This document shows positions 53,850-61,693 of a stretch of DNA of 64,000 bases, piece by piece. Below the pieces are notes generated by a model, which saw nothing but the letters and a program-made list of their open reading frames with translations, searched no databases and had not been told where the DNA came from. The position numbers were made by a program, and so were the translations under genes. Positions within the stretch are counted from its first letter, which is position 1, and each line of letters begins with the position of its first letter. The stretch spans positions 1,024,114 through 1,088,113 of the forward strand of contig NZ_CADDWI010000013.1 of the NCBI RefSeq assembly GCF_902809845.1, in the 5' to 3' direction. The stretch comes from Chelativorans sp. Marseille-P2723. Lineage in GTDB: Bacteria > Pseudomonadota > Alphaproteobacteria > Rhizobiales > Rhizobiaceae.

Positions 53850-54302
53850 ATGAGCGTTTCTGACGAGTTGAAGGCGAAGCGAGGCGAACTGGCGGAGCGT
53901 ATCCGCGACCTGACGGCGGAACTGGCAGATGTGCAGGCGCAGATGGCGGCCGTCGACACGGTGATCGCCATCTACGAGCCCGAATGGAAGCCTGAGCAGC
54001 CTCAGAAACGTCGCAGCCGCCCGCCAAAGGCCGAGAGCATCAAGGAACTCGACAAGATCATCGGCGGGACGAACAAGCGCCAGATGACGTTAGATATCCT
54101 TCGGACCGCCACCCGCCCCATGTCGACAGCCGAATGCGCGGCCGAATTCGCCACGAGGCACGGACTGTCGGAGAACGATCCGCGTGTCACAGTCATCGGC
54201 AACCGCCTGTCCTCTATCCTGGATGCTCTTCAGAAGGCCGGACGGGTCCGCCATGCCGGAATGCTCGACGGGCATCGCAAGCAATGGGAGATCGCCGCCT
54301 GA
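53850..54302 (+). CDS. Transposon passenger: coiled-coil/winged-helix-like protein
   Basis: A 150-aa soluble protein. Residues 1-35 are heptad-rich (SDELKAKRGELAERIRDLTAELADVQAQMAAVDTVI), then a basic, proline-rich linker (PEQPQKRRSRPPKAESIKEL), then a domain resembling a winged helix (MTLDILRTATRPMSTAECAAEFATRHGL...VTVIGNRLSSILDALQKAGRVRHAGML). It could bind DNA or a partner protein. Proteins of this general look accompany IS1595-type elements. It converges on the transposase gene with a 3-bp gap. Confidence 0.7.
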   Translation: MSVSDELKAKRGELAERIRDLTAELADVQAQMAAVDTVIAIYEPEWKPEQPQKRRSRPPKAESIKELDKIIGGTNKRQMTLDILRTATRPMSTAECAAEFATRHGLSENDPRVTVIGNRLSSILDALQKAGRVRHAGMLDGHRKQWEIAA

Positions 54303-54305
54303 GCC

Positions 54306-55400
54306 TTAGATCGGCTCGAACGGTCTGTCGAAGTCCTCAAAGGCCGGATCGGGCGGACTGTTGCCCTGCCAGTAGCCGCAGAAGTTCCTCGAGGTCGGGT
54401 TCAGCATCACCGCGAACAGCACCAGCGCGGTGAGCTGGCCGTTGCTCTTCCGGCGATGGTCCTCCCGCCAGGCGAGGTCGGCGACGTACCAGTCAAAATA
54501 CTTCAGCGAGAAGCGATGGTGGATGCCGACATAGGCCCGCTGGATGCGCGAGAAGAAGCTCTCGACATGGTTGGTGTCCGTGCCGTCCTCGGCCTGGTAC
54601 ATCTCCGAATGGTTGACGTGCTTGTGCTCGTTGAGGCCCGTGATGTCCGCGTAGCTCGTGTGCTCGTCGGTGACGATCGTAGCGTCCCGGCTGACGTGGT
54701 CGCGGACGGTCGCCCAGGCAGCGTCGCCCTGCTCCTCGCGCACAATGCGCGTGAAGGTCCGCTCGAAGCCGCTGCCGTTCTTTTCGCGCAAGGCAAGCAC
54801 GCACAGCCGCTTCATGTTCTGGTACTTCTTCAGCCTGCGGTCGATGCGGTCCTCGGCCTTGTTCTTCTGCTTGATGTGGCCGCCCGCGTATTTGCCGTCC
54901 ATCTGGACTTGGCCGTCGAGCTTCATGCCGACGCGACGGAGCCCCAGCGCCTCCTTGATCTTCAGGGACAGAACCCAGGCGGTCTTGTACTGGACCCCCA
55001 ACTCGCGGGAGAGGTGGAGTGCGGCCTTGCCCTTGACCGCGTTCACGGACATCCAGATCGCCGCCAGCATCTTCCAGAAGCTCAGCTTGTGGAAGGCGAA
55101 TACCGTGCCGGAGGTGACGGAGAACTCACGGCGGCAGCCGGAGCACTTGAAGGCGCGCCTGCGGAGCGCGTAGCAGTCGAGAATCCCGCAATGCGGGCAA
55201 ACCGGCTTCCCTTGCGTCTTGGGCCAGCGGAACTGGCAAAAGATCGCGAAGGCTTCCCCCTCGTCAATTCTGACGAGCTGGTTGATGGTGAGGTCGCGGC
55301 ATTCCGGCGACAGGAGGAAGTGCTGGCCCTGCTGGTATTTCAGACCTCCGTGCCTCGGCAACGGGGTCGAAGTAGACAGAATCCGAAGATGAGACCTCAA
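54306..55400 (-). CDS. ISXO2-like (IS1595 family) transposase
   Basis: A 364-aa DDE-type transposase. An N-terminal zinc ribbon (PVCPHCG near residue 67, FKCSGC near 84) precedes the catalytic region with DGKYAGGH, DEHTSYADI, and HVNHSEMYQAED followed by TNHVESFFSRIQRAYVGIHHRFSLKYFDWYVADLAWR. The frame begins at a TTG with a poor ribosome site. A better start (ATG 55452, AGGAG) opens another frame that would join this one if one base near 55340 were removed. The N-terminus may therefore be frameshifted, or made by frameshifting. The reading is otherwise intact. Confidence 0.85.
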   Translation of the reverse strand: MRSHLRILSTSTPLPRHGGLKYQQGQHFLLSPECRDLTINQLVRIDEGEAFAIFCQFRWPKTQGKPVCPHCGILDCYALRRRAFKCSGCRREFSVTSGTVFAFHKLSFWKMLAAIWMSVNAVKGKAALHLSRELGVQYKTAWVLSLKIKEALGLRRVGMKLDGQVQMDGKYAGGHIKQKNKAEDRIDRRLKKYQNMKRLCVLALREKNGSGFERTFTRIVREEQGDAAWATVRDHVSRDATIVTDEHTSYADITGLNEHKHVNHSEMYQAEDGTDTNHVESFFSRIQRAYVGIHHRFSLKYFDWYVADLAWREDHRRKSNGQLTALVLFAVMLNPTSRNFCGYWQGNSPPDPAFEDFDRPFEPI

Positions 55401-55449
55401 GGACCTTTGGGGTCAGGCGGGGCGTGCGGATAGGCTGGGAATGGATGTT

Positions 55450-55553
55450 CATGTTCAGGCTCCTGAGGACAGCGGGTCGTCGATACGCATGGCGATACGG
55501 CGGCCTCGGGAGGCCGTCGGGATCAGCGCCGTATGCGTATCCGCCTGAACATG
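55450..55553 (-). promoter_or_regulatory. 104-bp nested palindrome covering the transposase RBS and start
   Basis: The outer arms CATGTTCAGGC (55450-55460) and GCCTGAACATG (55543-55553) are exact complements. Inside are GATACGCAT (55482-55490)/ATGCGTATC (55533-55541), ATACGGCG/CGCCGTAT and a central GGCCTC/GAGGCC. On the minus strand the ATG at 55452 and most of the AGGAG site lie in the 3' arm, so any transcript from outside the element would fold and hide them. Confidence 0.7.
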
Positions 55554-55769
55554 AGCGGGGCCCTTAGTGGATCTGGCCGCAGGAGTCGATCGGCTTCTTA
55601 ACCTGGAGTTAACGGGAGGTAAACGCACCAACTTCATGATGGTTAATTCCAGACGAGTTGACGGAGGCTGTGTTTGCTGGGGAGGCCACGTCGGCTGGGT
55701 GGCGATGCGGTTCCAGATGTGAGAACGTCATCAGACCAGGTAGCCCCGAGCATCAAATATGAGTTCACG
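55554..55769. other. Intergenic region inside the transposon
   Basis: About 215 bp between the transposase palindrome and the ClpP-like gene. It is AT-richer than host DNA and should hold divergent promoters. No further gene is seen. Confidence 0.45.
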
Positions 55770-56834
55770 ATGAAGAATATCCTGCCCATGTTGTTTGTAG
55801 CGCTGTCGGCTTTGGTTGCACCACAGGCTGAGGCGATCGAGATCTCAATGGAGAGGGGGAACGCGACCTCGATTATCCGAGTCACCGGACCAATCGAAAA
55901 TGGCGATGCGGAGCGCTTCAAGGCCTACTGGAATGAGAATGCCTACGACTCGTGGAATTTCATTGTCTCTCTGGATAGTCCGGGCGGGAGCCTCATAGAC
56001 GGCATCGAGATTGGGCGCTTTCTCAGAAAGGTCGGGGCCGATACCGTAGTGAAGCGCTATTCTCCAACCGTTCCGGGCCGCTTTTCGGACGAATTGCCCG
56101 GCGCTGAATGCTACTCAGCTTGCGCGCTCGCATTCATGGGCGGTGTGGAACGCGATGTTCCGGATACTGGTAGGATAGGGTTCCATCAGTTCTATGGCGG
56201 CGGAGCATCAACAACCGCCGAGGCGATGGAGCGAACCCAGTACATCGCCGCTATGGTGGCAAATTACCTTCGCGACATGGGAGCGAAGGTCGAATTGTTT
56301 GAAATCATGTCGTTGAAATCACCTGAAGATATGTTCGTCCCGACCCGCGACGAGATTGCTGCCTTGGGCATCGTTCCGTCCACCAGCTTCCACGGTTTCC
56401 GACTTATGCCTAAAGACGGCTTGATAGTCGCTACCGCGACGAACGAACGAAATCCCAATATGCTTGAAAAGGTCTACGAAATAGAAACGTTCTGCTGGAA
56501 GACGATCCCTATTATCAATCTTTATGCTTCTAGCCCGGAGCAAGGGCTGAGCCAAGATCAAACGACATGGGTCGCTGAAGGCGGCGGATTCCAAATTGAG
56601 ACTGAGCTTGGCACCTTTGACCACGGCATCGAGCGCATTAGGCTTTACTCATCAACAAGGCTCTTAGCATCTCTGATCCTTGATGCCCGAGTAGCCCGTG
56701 CCCTCGGGAGCGGGAACGCTTGGGTAAGGGTGAAAGGCGGCTCTACAGCTTCCGGGGTATTCATGACAGGTGAGATTACCGCACCACCAGGGGGCGATCC
56801 TGCCATCATGGCGAGCTTTCGTGAATGCATTTAG
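55770..56834 (+). CDS. Transposon passenger: secreted ClpP-like serine protease domain protein
   Basis: A 354-aa protein with a signal peptide (MKNILPMLFVALSALVAPQAEA) and a ClpP/crotonase-like domain. LDSPGGSLIDGIEIGRFLRK near residue 70 matches the oxyanion region, Ser in ECYSACALAFMGG near 113 and His in RIGFHQFYGG near 135 fit a catalytic pair. The C-terminal 150 residues have no recognised domain. The signal peptide points to the periplasm, away from cytoplasmic ClpX/ClpA. GC is well below the host level. Role in the element unknown. Confidence 0.75.
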   Translation: MKNILPMLFVALSALVAPQAEAIEISMERGNATSIIRVTGPIENGDAERFKAYWNENAYDSWNFIVSLDSPGGSLIDGIEIGRFLRKVGADTVVKRYSPTVPGRFSDELPGAECYSACALAFMGGVERDVPDTGRIGFHQFYGGGASTTAEAMERTQYIAAMVANYLRDMGAKVELFEIMSLKSPEDMFVPTRDEIAALGIVPSTSFHGFRLMPKDGLIVATATNERNPNMLEKVYEIETFCWKTIPIINLYASSPEQGLSQDQTTWVAEGGGFQIETELGTFDHGIERIRLYSSTRLLASLILDARVARALGSGNAWVRVKGGSTASGVFMTGEITAPPGGDPAIMASFRECI

Positions 56835-56898
56835 TGCATAAGTGATCAATTGCGGCGATACAGAAGATATTGTATCGCTTCTTATTGAGGATGTTCGG

Positions 56899-57150
56899 AT
56901 GGACTGGAAAGATAAATTTGAAAGTACCTTTGGATGTAAAGCCATCCTTTGGAGTTTAATTTATCCGCGTGCGATGCTGTTGATTAATTCCGAGGGGATA
57001 CCTCCTCTATCAGAGGTCGGGGCGTTCTTTACGCGCGAGGTTCCAGAAGTGTCGAGCGTGCGAATAGTCACCCGGAATAACAAGTTCGTTCACTTTTTCA
57101 AACCGTCGCACCACGAAGATTGGCGTGTTTCGAAATCCAGCGACGACTAG
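56899..57150 (+). CDS. Small hypothetical protein of the transposon
   Basis: An 83-aa soluble protein (MDWKDKFESTFGCKAILWSLIYPRAML...), AT-rich like its neighbour. ATG 56899 has GAGGA upstream; an earlier GTG at 56842 would add 19 residues. No family recognised. It ends 37 bp before the right terminal repeat. Confidence 0.5.
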   Translation: MDWKDKFESTFGCKAILWSLIYPRAMLLINSEGIPPLSEVGAFFTREVPEVSSVRIVTRNNKFVHFFKPSHHEDWRVSKSSDD

Positions 57151-57186
57151 AGCCGACTGGCACCTGCGCAGGCTCCTATTTCCGTT

Positions 57187-57210
57187 GGTGGCGGTTGCTA
57201 CCTAATGGCG
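57187..57210 (-). repeat. Right terminal inverted repeat of the IS1595-family element
   Basis: 24 bp reading GGTGGCGGTTGC on the plus strand, the exact reverse complement of 53769-53792, followed by the target duplication GAACAATG. Confidence 0.95.
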
Positions 57211-57234
57211 GAACAATGAAAGCCTGAGCCGGGC

Positions 57235-57543
57235 TTAATTCATATTTGGCAGTGCGCGTCTCACCAGCAACATCGCGTCGTGTGAGACGATTTCTTTTGG
57301 CGGTTCGCCGAGCAAGGCAAGGCCAAGACCACCGTTGGCGCTACTGTCGGCCCAAGTCATCACAATGCTGCCGCGATGCAACTGGCCATGCCAGCCACTG
57401 AGCACCTGCCAGATTTGCTCTCTCACCCGCGCGTTCATGCGCGGGTGCGCATAGACGCCTGGCGCGAGCTCCAGCATCGCCGAGCCCAAAAAGCCGCGGT
57501 AGCGGTGCTCCACATCGCGCGTGATGACCACTACCATGGGCAT
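57235..57543 (-). CDS. cas2: CRISPR-associated endonuclease Cas2, type I-E
   Basis: A 102-aa Cas2e: MPMVVVITRDVEHRYRGFLGSAMLELAPGVYAHPRMNARVREQIWQVL is typical of the I-E subfamily. It partners Cas1 in spacer capture. It ends the cas operon, 1 bp from cas1, and reads toward the leader, now interrupted about 20 bp after its stop. Confidence 0.95.
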   Translation of the reverse strand: MPMVVVITRDVEHRYRGFLGSAMLELAPGVYAHPRMNARVREQIWQVLSGWHGQLHRGSIVMTWADSSANGGLGLALLGEPPKEIVSHDAMLLVRRALPNMN

Positions 57544-57544
57544 C

Positions 57545-58414
57545 TCAGATTTCCCTATCCGGTCCGATCAGGCTCTTGATCCTGTCAATCATCGAAGGGA
57601 TGACATTGCGCTGACGGAACAGCCGGGCGGCACGCCGGCGGGTCAGGCGCTCCACCGATTCGCCAGACTTCAGACACTCCGCGGCGGCACCAAAAGCAAT
57701 ATCCAGGGTCACGTCATGCCGATAAAGATCGGCAATATCGAGCACGAAAGATTGACCGGAATCCTCATGCACAAATCCTAGTTGCGGAATGGCTCCTACA
57801 GCTGCCACTGCAACGCAGCCAGCGGCGCGCATGGCACTGGCTGCATGGTTGAGGGCCTGGTTCGGAATGTCTCCCTTATTCGGATTGTCCCGGTCGTAAC
57901 GGCGCCCTTTCCAAGGGAGTCCGTGCCGTTCGGCGGCAAGTTGATAACTCCGCTTGATGCGGGCACCCTCCTGTCCGCGCAGTACCTCGATATCGCGCGT
58001 GCGCACAATCTCTCCGAAACGAATGGCATACATGGCGCGCGCCACCTCCATGCGTGTTGCGGGATCCGCCCATAGACGAACCTGCTCACGCGCTATGGCC
58101 GAGCTATCGGGCATCAGCGGAGGGGCGGTGTAGAAGCGGACCGCCCCTTCGCCGATAGCTGCAAGGGCACAGCCATGGCGGGCCAAAAGACGCAATGCAT
58201 CATGGGTGACGCTCGTTCCGGGCCCAAGCAAGATGACGGACAGGGATTGATGCGGGATCTGGTAATCTCCGGCTTGCAGCTCGCCTCCGCCCGCCGTCAG
58301 GAAACGCAAGCATCCGTCCTCAACCTCCAGACGCCCGCGGTCAAGCCAGACCAGGCCATGACGGTCGCTGTGGGGAATTCTGGCTTTCTCCAGCCCGAGG
58401 CGGCCGAGCAGCAT
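57545..58414 (-). CDS. cas1: CRISPR-associated integrase Cas1, type I-E
   Basis: A 289-aa Cas1e integrase. Metal-binding residues lie in YAIRFGEIVRTRDIEVLRGQEGARIKRSY (Glu near residue 142), in the histidine of PQLGFVHEDSGQSFVLDIADLYR, and in its Asp residues (near 208-221). The ATG at 58414 has an AAGGAGGA site, so the earlier in-frame start is rejected. It inserts new spacers with Cas2. Confidence 0.95.
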   Translation of the reverse strand: MLLGRLGLEKARIPHSDRHGLVWLDRGRLEVEDGCLRFLTAGGGELQAGDYQIPHQSLSVILLGPGTSVTHDALRLLARHGCALAAIGEGAVRFYTAPPLMPDSSAIAREQVRLWADPATRMEVARAMYAIRFGEIVRTRDIEVLRGQEGARIKRSYQLAAERHGLPWKGRRYDRDNPNKGDIPNQALNHAASAMRAAGCVAVAAVGAIPQLGFVHEDSGQSFVLDIADLYRHDVTLDIAFGAAAECLKSGESVERLTRRRAARLFRQRNVIPSMIDRIKSLIGPDREI

Positions 58415-58424
58415 CTCATCCTCC

Positions 58425-59153
58425 TTATGCGGGGCGCAGCAGCAGCATGCCGTAGCCGTAGGGTGTGTGCCGTCCCACTCCCCGGCGTAGTTTCTCGGCA
58501 AATGCCACTCCATCCGTAATGGACAACTCTCCCAGAAAGGTGACGTCTGGCCCGCTGGAGGATCTGCCGTTACGCAGGGCAGCGCTTCGCTCCATGCCCG
58601 TCATGCGTGCGTTTTCGAGCTTTGCGGCGCCTTCCAGACGTTCCGCCAGCCATTGGGCATATACCTGATCGCGCCGTACTTTCTGACTGGCATCTTCCGG
58701 AGGGCCGTCGGGGAATCGGTGCAGCGCCTCAAGAAGCCATGCGTCCACTTCCGCTCCCTTGCGGGCGAATGTCCCGACAGGCTTGTGCAGCCGCCGGACG
58801 GGCCGGATGCGAACGTCAAAGGCAAGTCGACGGCCCGCGCTCCAGCTCTCCGGCATGGATTTTATGGAAAGATGCTCAAGGCCGAACACTTTCGCGCTCT
58901 CCGGCGGCGCGGTTTCGGCGAGAGCACGGTACATGTTCTCAGCGGTCCGGCCCGTATAGCCGTAAAGGGTTGCTGTCCGGGAACCGTTACGCCCAGGCAT
59001 CAGGCGGAAAGGCTGCACGGCGCTCTTGCCAAAGGCTTCGCAAAGGAAGTGGTGCAGCGCTCGTCCCTCGTCAGCGCCAAGGCCATGTAATGCCGCCAGC
59101 CGGCGCAGCTCACGCAGGTCCACGGGAAGGCTGATCATATGGAGCGGATTCAT
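58425..59153 (-). CDS. cas6e: crRNA-processing endoribonuclease Cas6e
   Basis: A 242-aa RAMP protein (CasE). The N-terminal ADEGRALHHFLCEAFGKSAVQPFRLMPGRNGS, with the His near residue 34, and the C-terminal glycine-rich LRRGVGRHTPYGYGMLLLRPA identify it. It cuts the hairpin of the repeat and stays on the crRNA in Cascade. It overlaps cas5e by 4 bp. Confidence 0.93.
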   Translation of the reverse strand: MNPLHMISLPVDLRELRRLAALHGLGADEGRALHHFLCEAFGKSAVQPFRLMPGRNGSRTATLYGYTGRTAENMYRALAETAPPESAKVFGLEHLSIKSMPESWSAGRRLAFDVRIRPVRRLHKPVGTFARKGAEVDAWLLEALHRFPDGPPEDASQKVRRDQVYAQWLAERLEGAAKLENARMTGMERSAALRNGRSSSGPDVTFLGELSITDGVAFAEKLRRGVGRHTPYGYGMLLLRPA

Positions 59154-59878
59154 GCGGCAAGCCCTTCCGGCACCACCCGGCCCTCGACGACTTTGCGCGC
59201 GCCTCCATGCAGGCCCGTACGCCAGTTGCGAATGTCGGGAAGGTCGACGATGCGATCCACCTTGCTGCCTGTTTCCGGCCCTTCTCCGAGCGGCCAGAAA
59301 GCGCGCGCCTTTGCCCCCGCAATCTTGCGCAACGCATCATGGGCGGTCGCGGCGTGGACGAAGGGTTCTTCGCGCAGCAGCGGCCCTGCCGGCAGGCAGG
59401 GCTTACGGCCGATGAACAGCGGGCGGGCGGGTTTCGCCAGCGCCTCGGCGAGCGTATCGAGATCGGGGGCAGGACCACCCCGCAGCCGCAGCACCACGAC
59501 CACATGCGCATCCGTGTGGTAGTCCCGCAACCGCCGGTGCGGTGCTTTGTAAGTCCCGTCGCCGCCGCCACGCTTCTCGAATTCACCCCAGGTTGTCCAG
59601 CCCCTGTCGTTTTTCTCAAGCCGCGCATTCTGGGTGTCGGTGAGAAGCCCCGCAGGATTTTCCCGGTCCCGCCTCGCGGCAAAAACGAGCCGCTCCTGCA
59701 ACTCCTGATGCTTCTTCCAATCCGTGCGGCGGTAGCCCAGCGCATTGGCCAGAAGGCCAGTCATCATGGAAAGCGCGGGAAAATCGCGCGTGATGCCGAT
59801 ATGGTCGATCCTCACGCCCCCGAAGGCGATGAGCGGCGCCTCGAGGTGCAGGGTGAGCCAGCGATGGTCCTCAGGCAT
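59150..59878 (-). CDS. cas5e: Cascade subunit Cas5e
   Basis: A 242-aa Cas5 (CasD). LTLHLEAPLIAFGGVRIDHIGITRDFPALSMMTGLLANALGYRR at the start and RDYHTDAHVVVVLRLRG near residue 115 match the family. It binds the 5' handle of the crRNA. It overlaps cas7e by 8 bp. Confidence 0.93.
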   Translation of the reverse strand: MPEDHRWLTLHLEAPLIAFGGVRIDHIGITRDFPALSMMTGLLANALGYRRTDWKKHQELQERLVFAARRDRENPAGLLTDTQNARLEKNDRGWTTWGEFEKRGGGDGTYKAPHRRLRDYHTDAHVVVVLRLRGGPAPDLDTLAEALAKPARPLFIGRKPCLPAGPLLREEPFVHAATAHDALRKIAGAKARAFWPLGEGPETGSKVDRIVDLPDIRNWRTGLHGGARKVVEGRVVPEGLAA

Positions 59879-60998
59879 CCGGCGCGTCCTTCACCTTTTC
59901 CGCCGCCCATCCGGCAAGCGCGGCGAGTGAGCACTTTTCGATTCCGTCGATGTGGCCGTCCACGCACATATGCCGGCGATCCTCGCCGGTAGCATAGGCT
60001 TCATCGAACGCCTTGAGCTTCTCCTTCATCTTGTCCAGAGCTACGCCGATATCGTGCGGGATCGCCTCGCGATAGCTCGTGGCCAGCGAACGGGGCTGGC
60101 GGTCGCCCGCCTCAATCAGCATCAGATCGGCACGGCCATAGGGCGCGGTGGAGCCGAGCTTTGCGCCGGGTGAGACTTCGGCGATCAAATGGATGAGATT
60201 GTGCGTCACGCTGGAGGCCAGATCGCTGTCGCCGCCGCAGTTGGCGATCAGGCCGGGCAAATCAATGACCACATAGCCGTAGAACAGGCCGCAAGTGATC
60301 TCGGTTTCCTGGATTGTATCGGCTCCGCCATCATCATCGTCGCGCTTCAGATCATCGACGGCCGTGAAGTAGTCGTCCTCGGATTCAGCGGCATGCACGG
60401 TGAAGGCATGGGCAACATGCACCGGAGCGTCGATATTGGCCGCAGGATCGGATGTGACCATTCGCCCGAAAAGTGCGGCGGTCAGACCACCCGGCAGGGC
60501 GGTATTTTCGCTCATCGCCTTGAAATTCTTTGTTTTTGCCCACTCCGCGACGGCCATTTCAGCCACTTTGGGGTCGCTAGCGCTTGCGGCAATTTCCTCC
60601 GCACGAGCCGCCAGCCATTCCAGTTCGGGTTGGCCAAGAAGCAAGGTTTGCCGGCTTTTCTTGCCCTTGTCAGCCTTTTCACCATAAACCAGCTTTTGGA
60701 AGGATGGCTCAAGGACTGCCACCACCGCATCGGGATACCGGCCCTTCAGGGGCGCGATTACCTTTTCGGTGACCAGTTCCCGTGATCGGAAAGAATCCAC
60801 ATAGCCCGCAATGCGTTGTAGCGCATGGGGATCGTTTTCCGCTGTCCTCCAATGCCGCTTGAGGCATTGCGAGGAAATGCGCGTCCGGCTGGTGCCGCCA
60901 TAGACGAGCCGCTTAGCCTGGCCGCTGTCATCCCGGTTGAGAAGTGCTGCCGTATAGGAGTGGAGAGTATGGATCTGCAGGAAACGCGGGCTGGTCAT
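59871..60998 (-). CDS. cas7e: Cascade backbone subunit Cas7e
   Basis: A 375-aa Cas7 (CasC/Cse4). FLQIHTLHSYTAALLNRDDSGQAKRLVYGGTSRTRISSQCLKRHWR at the N-terminus is the family hallmark. Six copies coat the crRNA. An Asp-rich insertion, DDLKRDDDDGGAD (near residue 225), lies in the middle. It overlaps cse2 by 4 bp. Confidence 0.95.
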   Translation of the reverse strand: MTSPRFLQIHTLHSYTAALLNRDDSGQAKRLVYGGTSRTRISSQCLKRHWRTAENDPHALQRIAGYVDSFRSRELVTEKVIAPLKGRYPDAVVAVLEPSFQKLVYGEKADKGKKSRQTLLLGQPELEWLAARAEEIAASASDPKVAEMAVAEWAKTKNFKAMSENTALPGGLTAALFGRMVTSDPAANIDAPVHVAHAFTVHAAESEDDYFTAVDDLKRDDDDGGADTIQETEITCGLFYGYVVIDLPGLIANCGGDSDLASSVTHNLIHLIAEVSPGAKLGSTAPYGRADLMLIEAGDRQPRSLATSYREAIPHDIGVALDKMKEKLKAFDEAYATGEDRRHMCVDGHIDGIEKCSLAALAGWAAEKVKDAPDA

Positions 60999-61525
60999 GC
61001 GGCTTCATCCTCCTTGGAATCCGGTTTGGTTTGCGCCCCGTCGTGTGCGCGGTAATAGCTTTCCGCCAAACGGCGGGCATCGCGGACGTCATCGGCAAAC
61101 AGTAGGCGTGCAATGTCGACGCAGTTGACGCCGTCATGCCCCTTGGCCGCGAGCCAACGGGCCATGCGCTCTAACGATTCCCCGCGTTTGGCGACAGGCA
61201 GTGCGAGAAAGTTCAGCAGACGCGTTTCGGGATAACCTGCCTCGAAAAGGACAGCTCCAAGCGGCCTGTCCCTCTGATGCAGCTTCTTGTTCGCGCCCGG
61301 CTCACCTTTTGGTGTGAGCAATGCCATAAGGCGAACGAGCAGGAGACCTTTATTGTCGGTGCGCAGGTCATGCTGGACCGCAAGCCGCCAGAAGTCGCCT
61401 TCACCCGGGCCACTAGGGTCCATGCGCCGGAGGCGCGCAAGCTGCCCGGGATCGAGTTTCACCATGCTCTGGGCGAGACGAAAGACCATCTCGCCGAGTG
61501 TTTGTCCGTTGTCCTCAGGCGGCAT
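60995..61525 (-). CDS. cse2: Cascade small subunit Cse2 (Cas11)
   Basis: A 176-aa helical subunit (CasB). QLARLRRMDPSGPGEGDFWRLAVQH near residue 29 and RGESLERMARWLAAKGHDGVNCVDIARLLF near 112 match the family. It stabilises the non-target strand. ATG 61525 has GGAGG 9 bases upstream; the frame is open to 61657, but that part includes a GC-rich tandem repeat and lacks a ribosome site. Confidence 0.9.
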   Translation of the reverse strand: MPPEDNGQTLGEMVFRLAQSMVKLDPGQLARLRRMDPSGPGEGDFWRLAVQHDLRTDNKGLLLVRLMALLTPKGEPGANKKLHQRDRPLGAVLFEAGYPETRLLNFLALPVAKRGESLERMARWLAAKGHDGVNCVDIARLLFADDVRDARRLAESYYRAHDGAQTKPDSKEDEAA

Positions 61526-61693
61526 CCGTAATGGCCTCCACTTGCTGCGTTTCGAAAAGCTCCGGATGGCGCGCCCTCGCCATGCGGAGCAGGGCCCGTG
61601 CCCGCGCCTCGGCGCGCGCGCCTCGGCGCGCGGCCGGAACAGCGAGGCGCAGGGCATCGCAGGCAGGGCTTGATCGAAGATTGCCTCAGTGCG
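61526..61693. repeat. Spacer between cas8e and cse2 with a perfect 14-bp tandem repeat
   Basis: GCGCCTCGGCGCGC occurs twice in tandem at 61604-61617 and 61618-61631. In most I-E operons cas8e and cse2 abut or overlap, so a 168-bp gap is unusual. No separate gene is seen in it. Confidence 0.55.

Larger units (their letters stand above)
53769..57210. mobile_element. IS1595-family transposon with passenger genes, inserted in the CRISPR leader
   Basis: A 3442-bp element with perfect 24-bp terminal inverted repeats (CGCCATTAGG...CCGCCACC at 53769-53792; its complement at 57187-57210) and an exact 8-bp target duplication GAACAATG (53761-53768 and 57211-57218). Inside are a winged-helix-type gene, an ISXO2-like transposase on the minus strand, a secreted ClpP-like protein and a small gene. 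The 8-bp duplication and the transposase type fit IS1595; some members of that family are known to carry passenger genes. Perfect repeats suggest a recent insertion. Confidence 0.92.

Noticed and set aside
54456-55433. Forward frame of 325 codons inside the transposon
   Set aside because: Antisense to the ISXO2-like transposase, whose zinc ribbon and catalytic motifs are clear; the forward product is low-complexity Val/Leu/Ala-rich.
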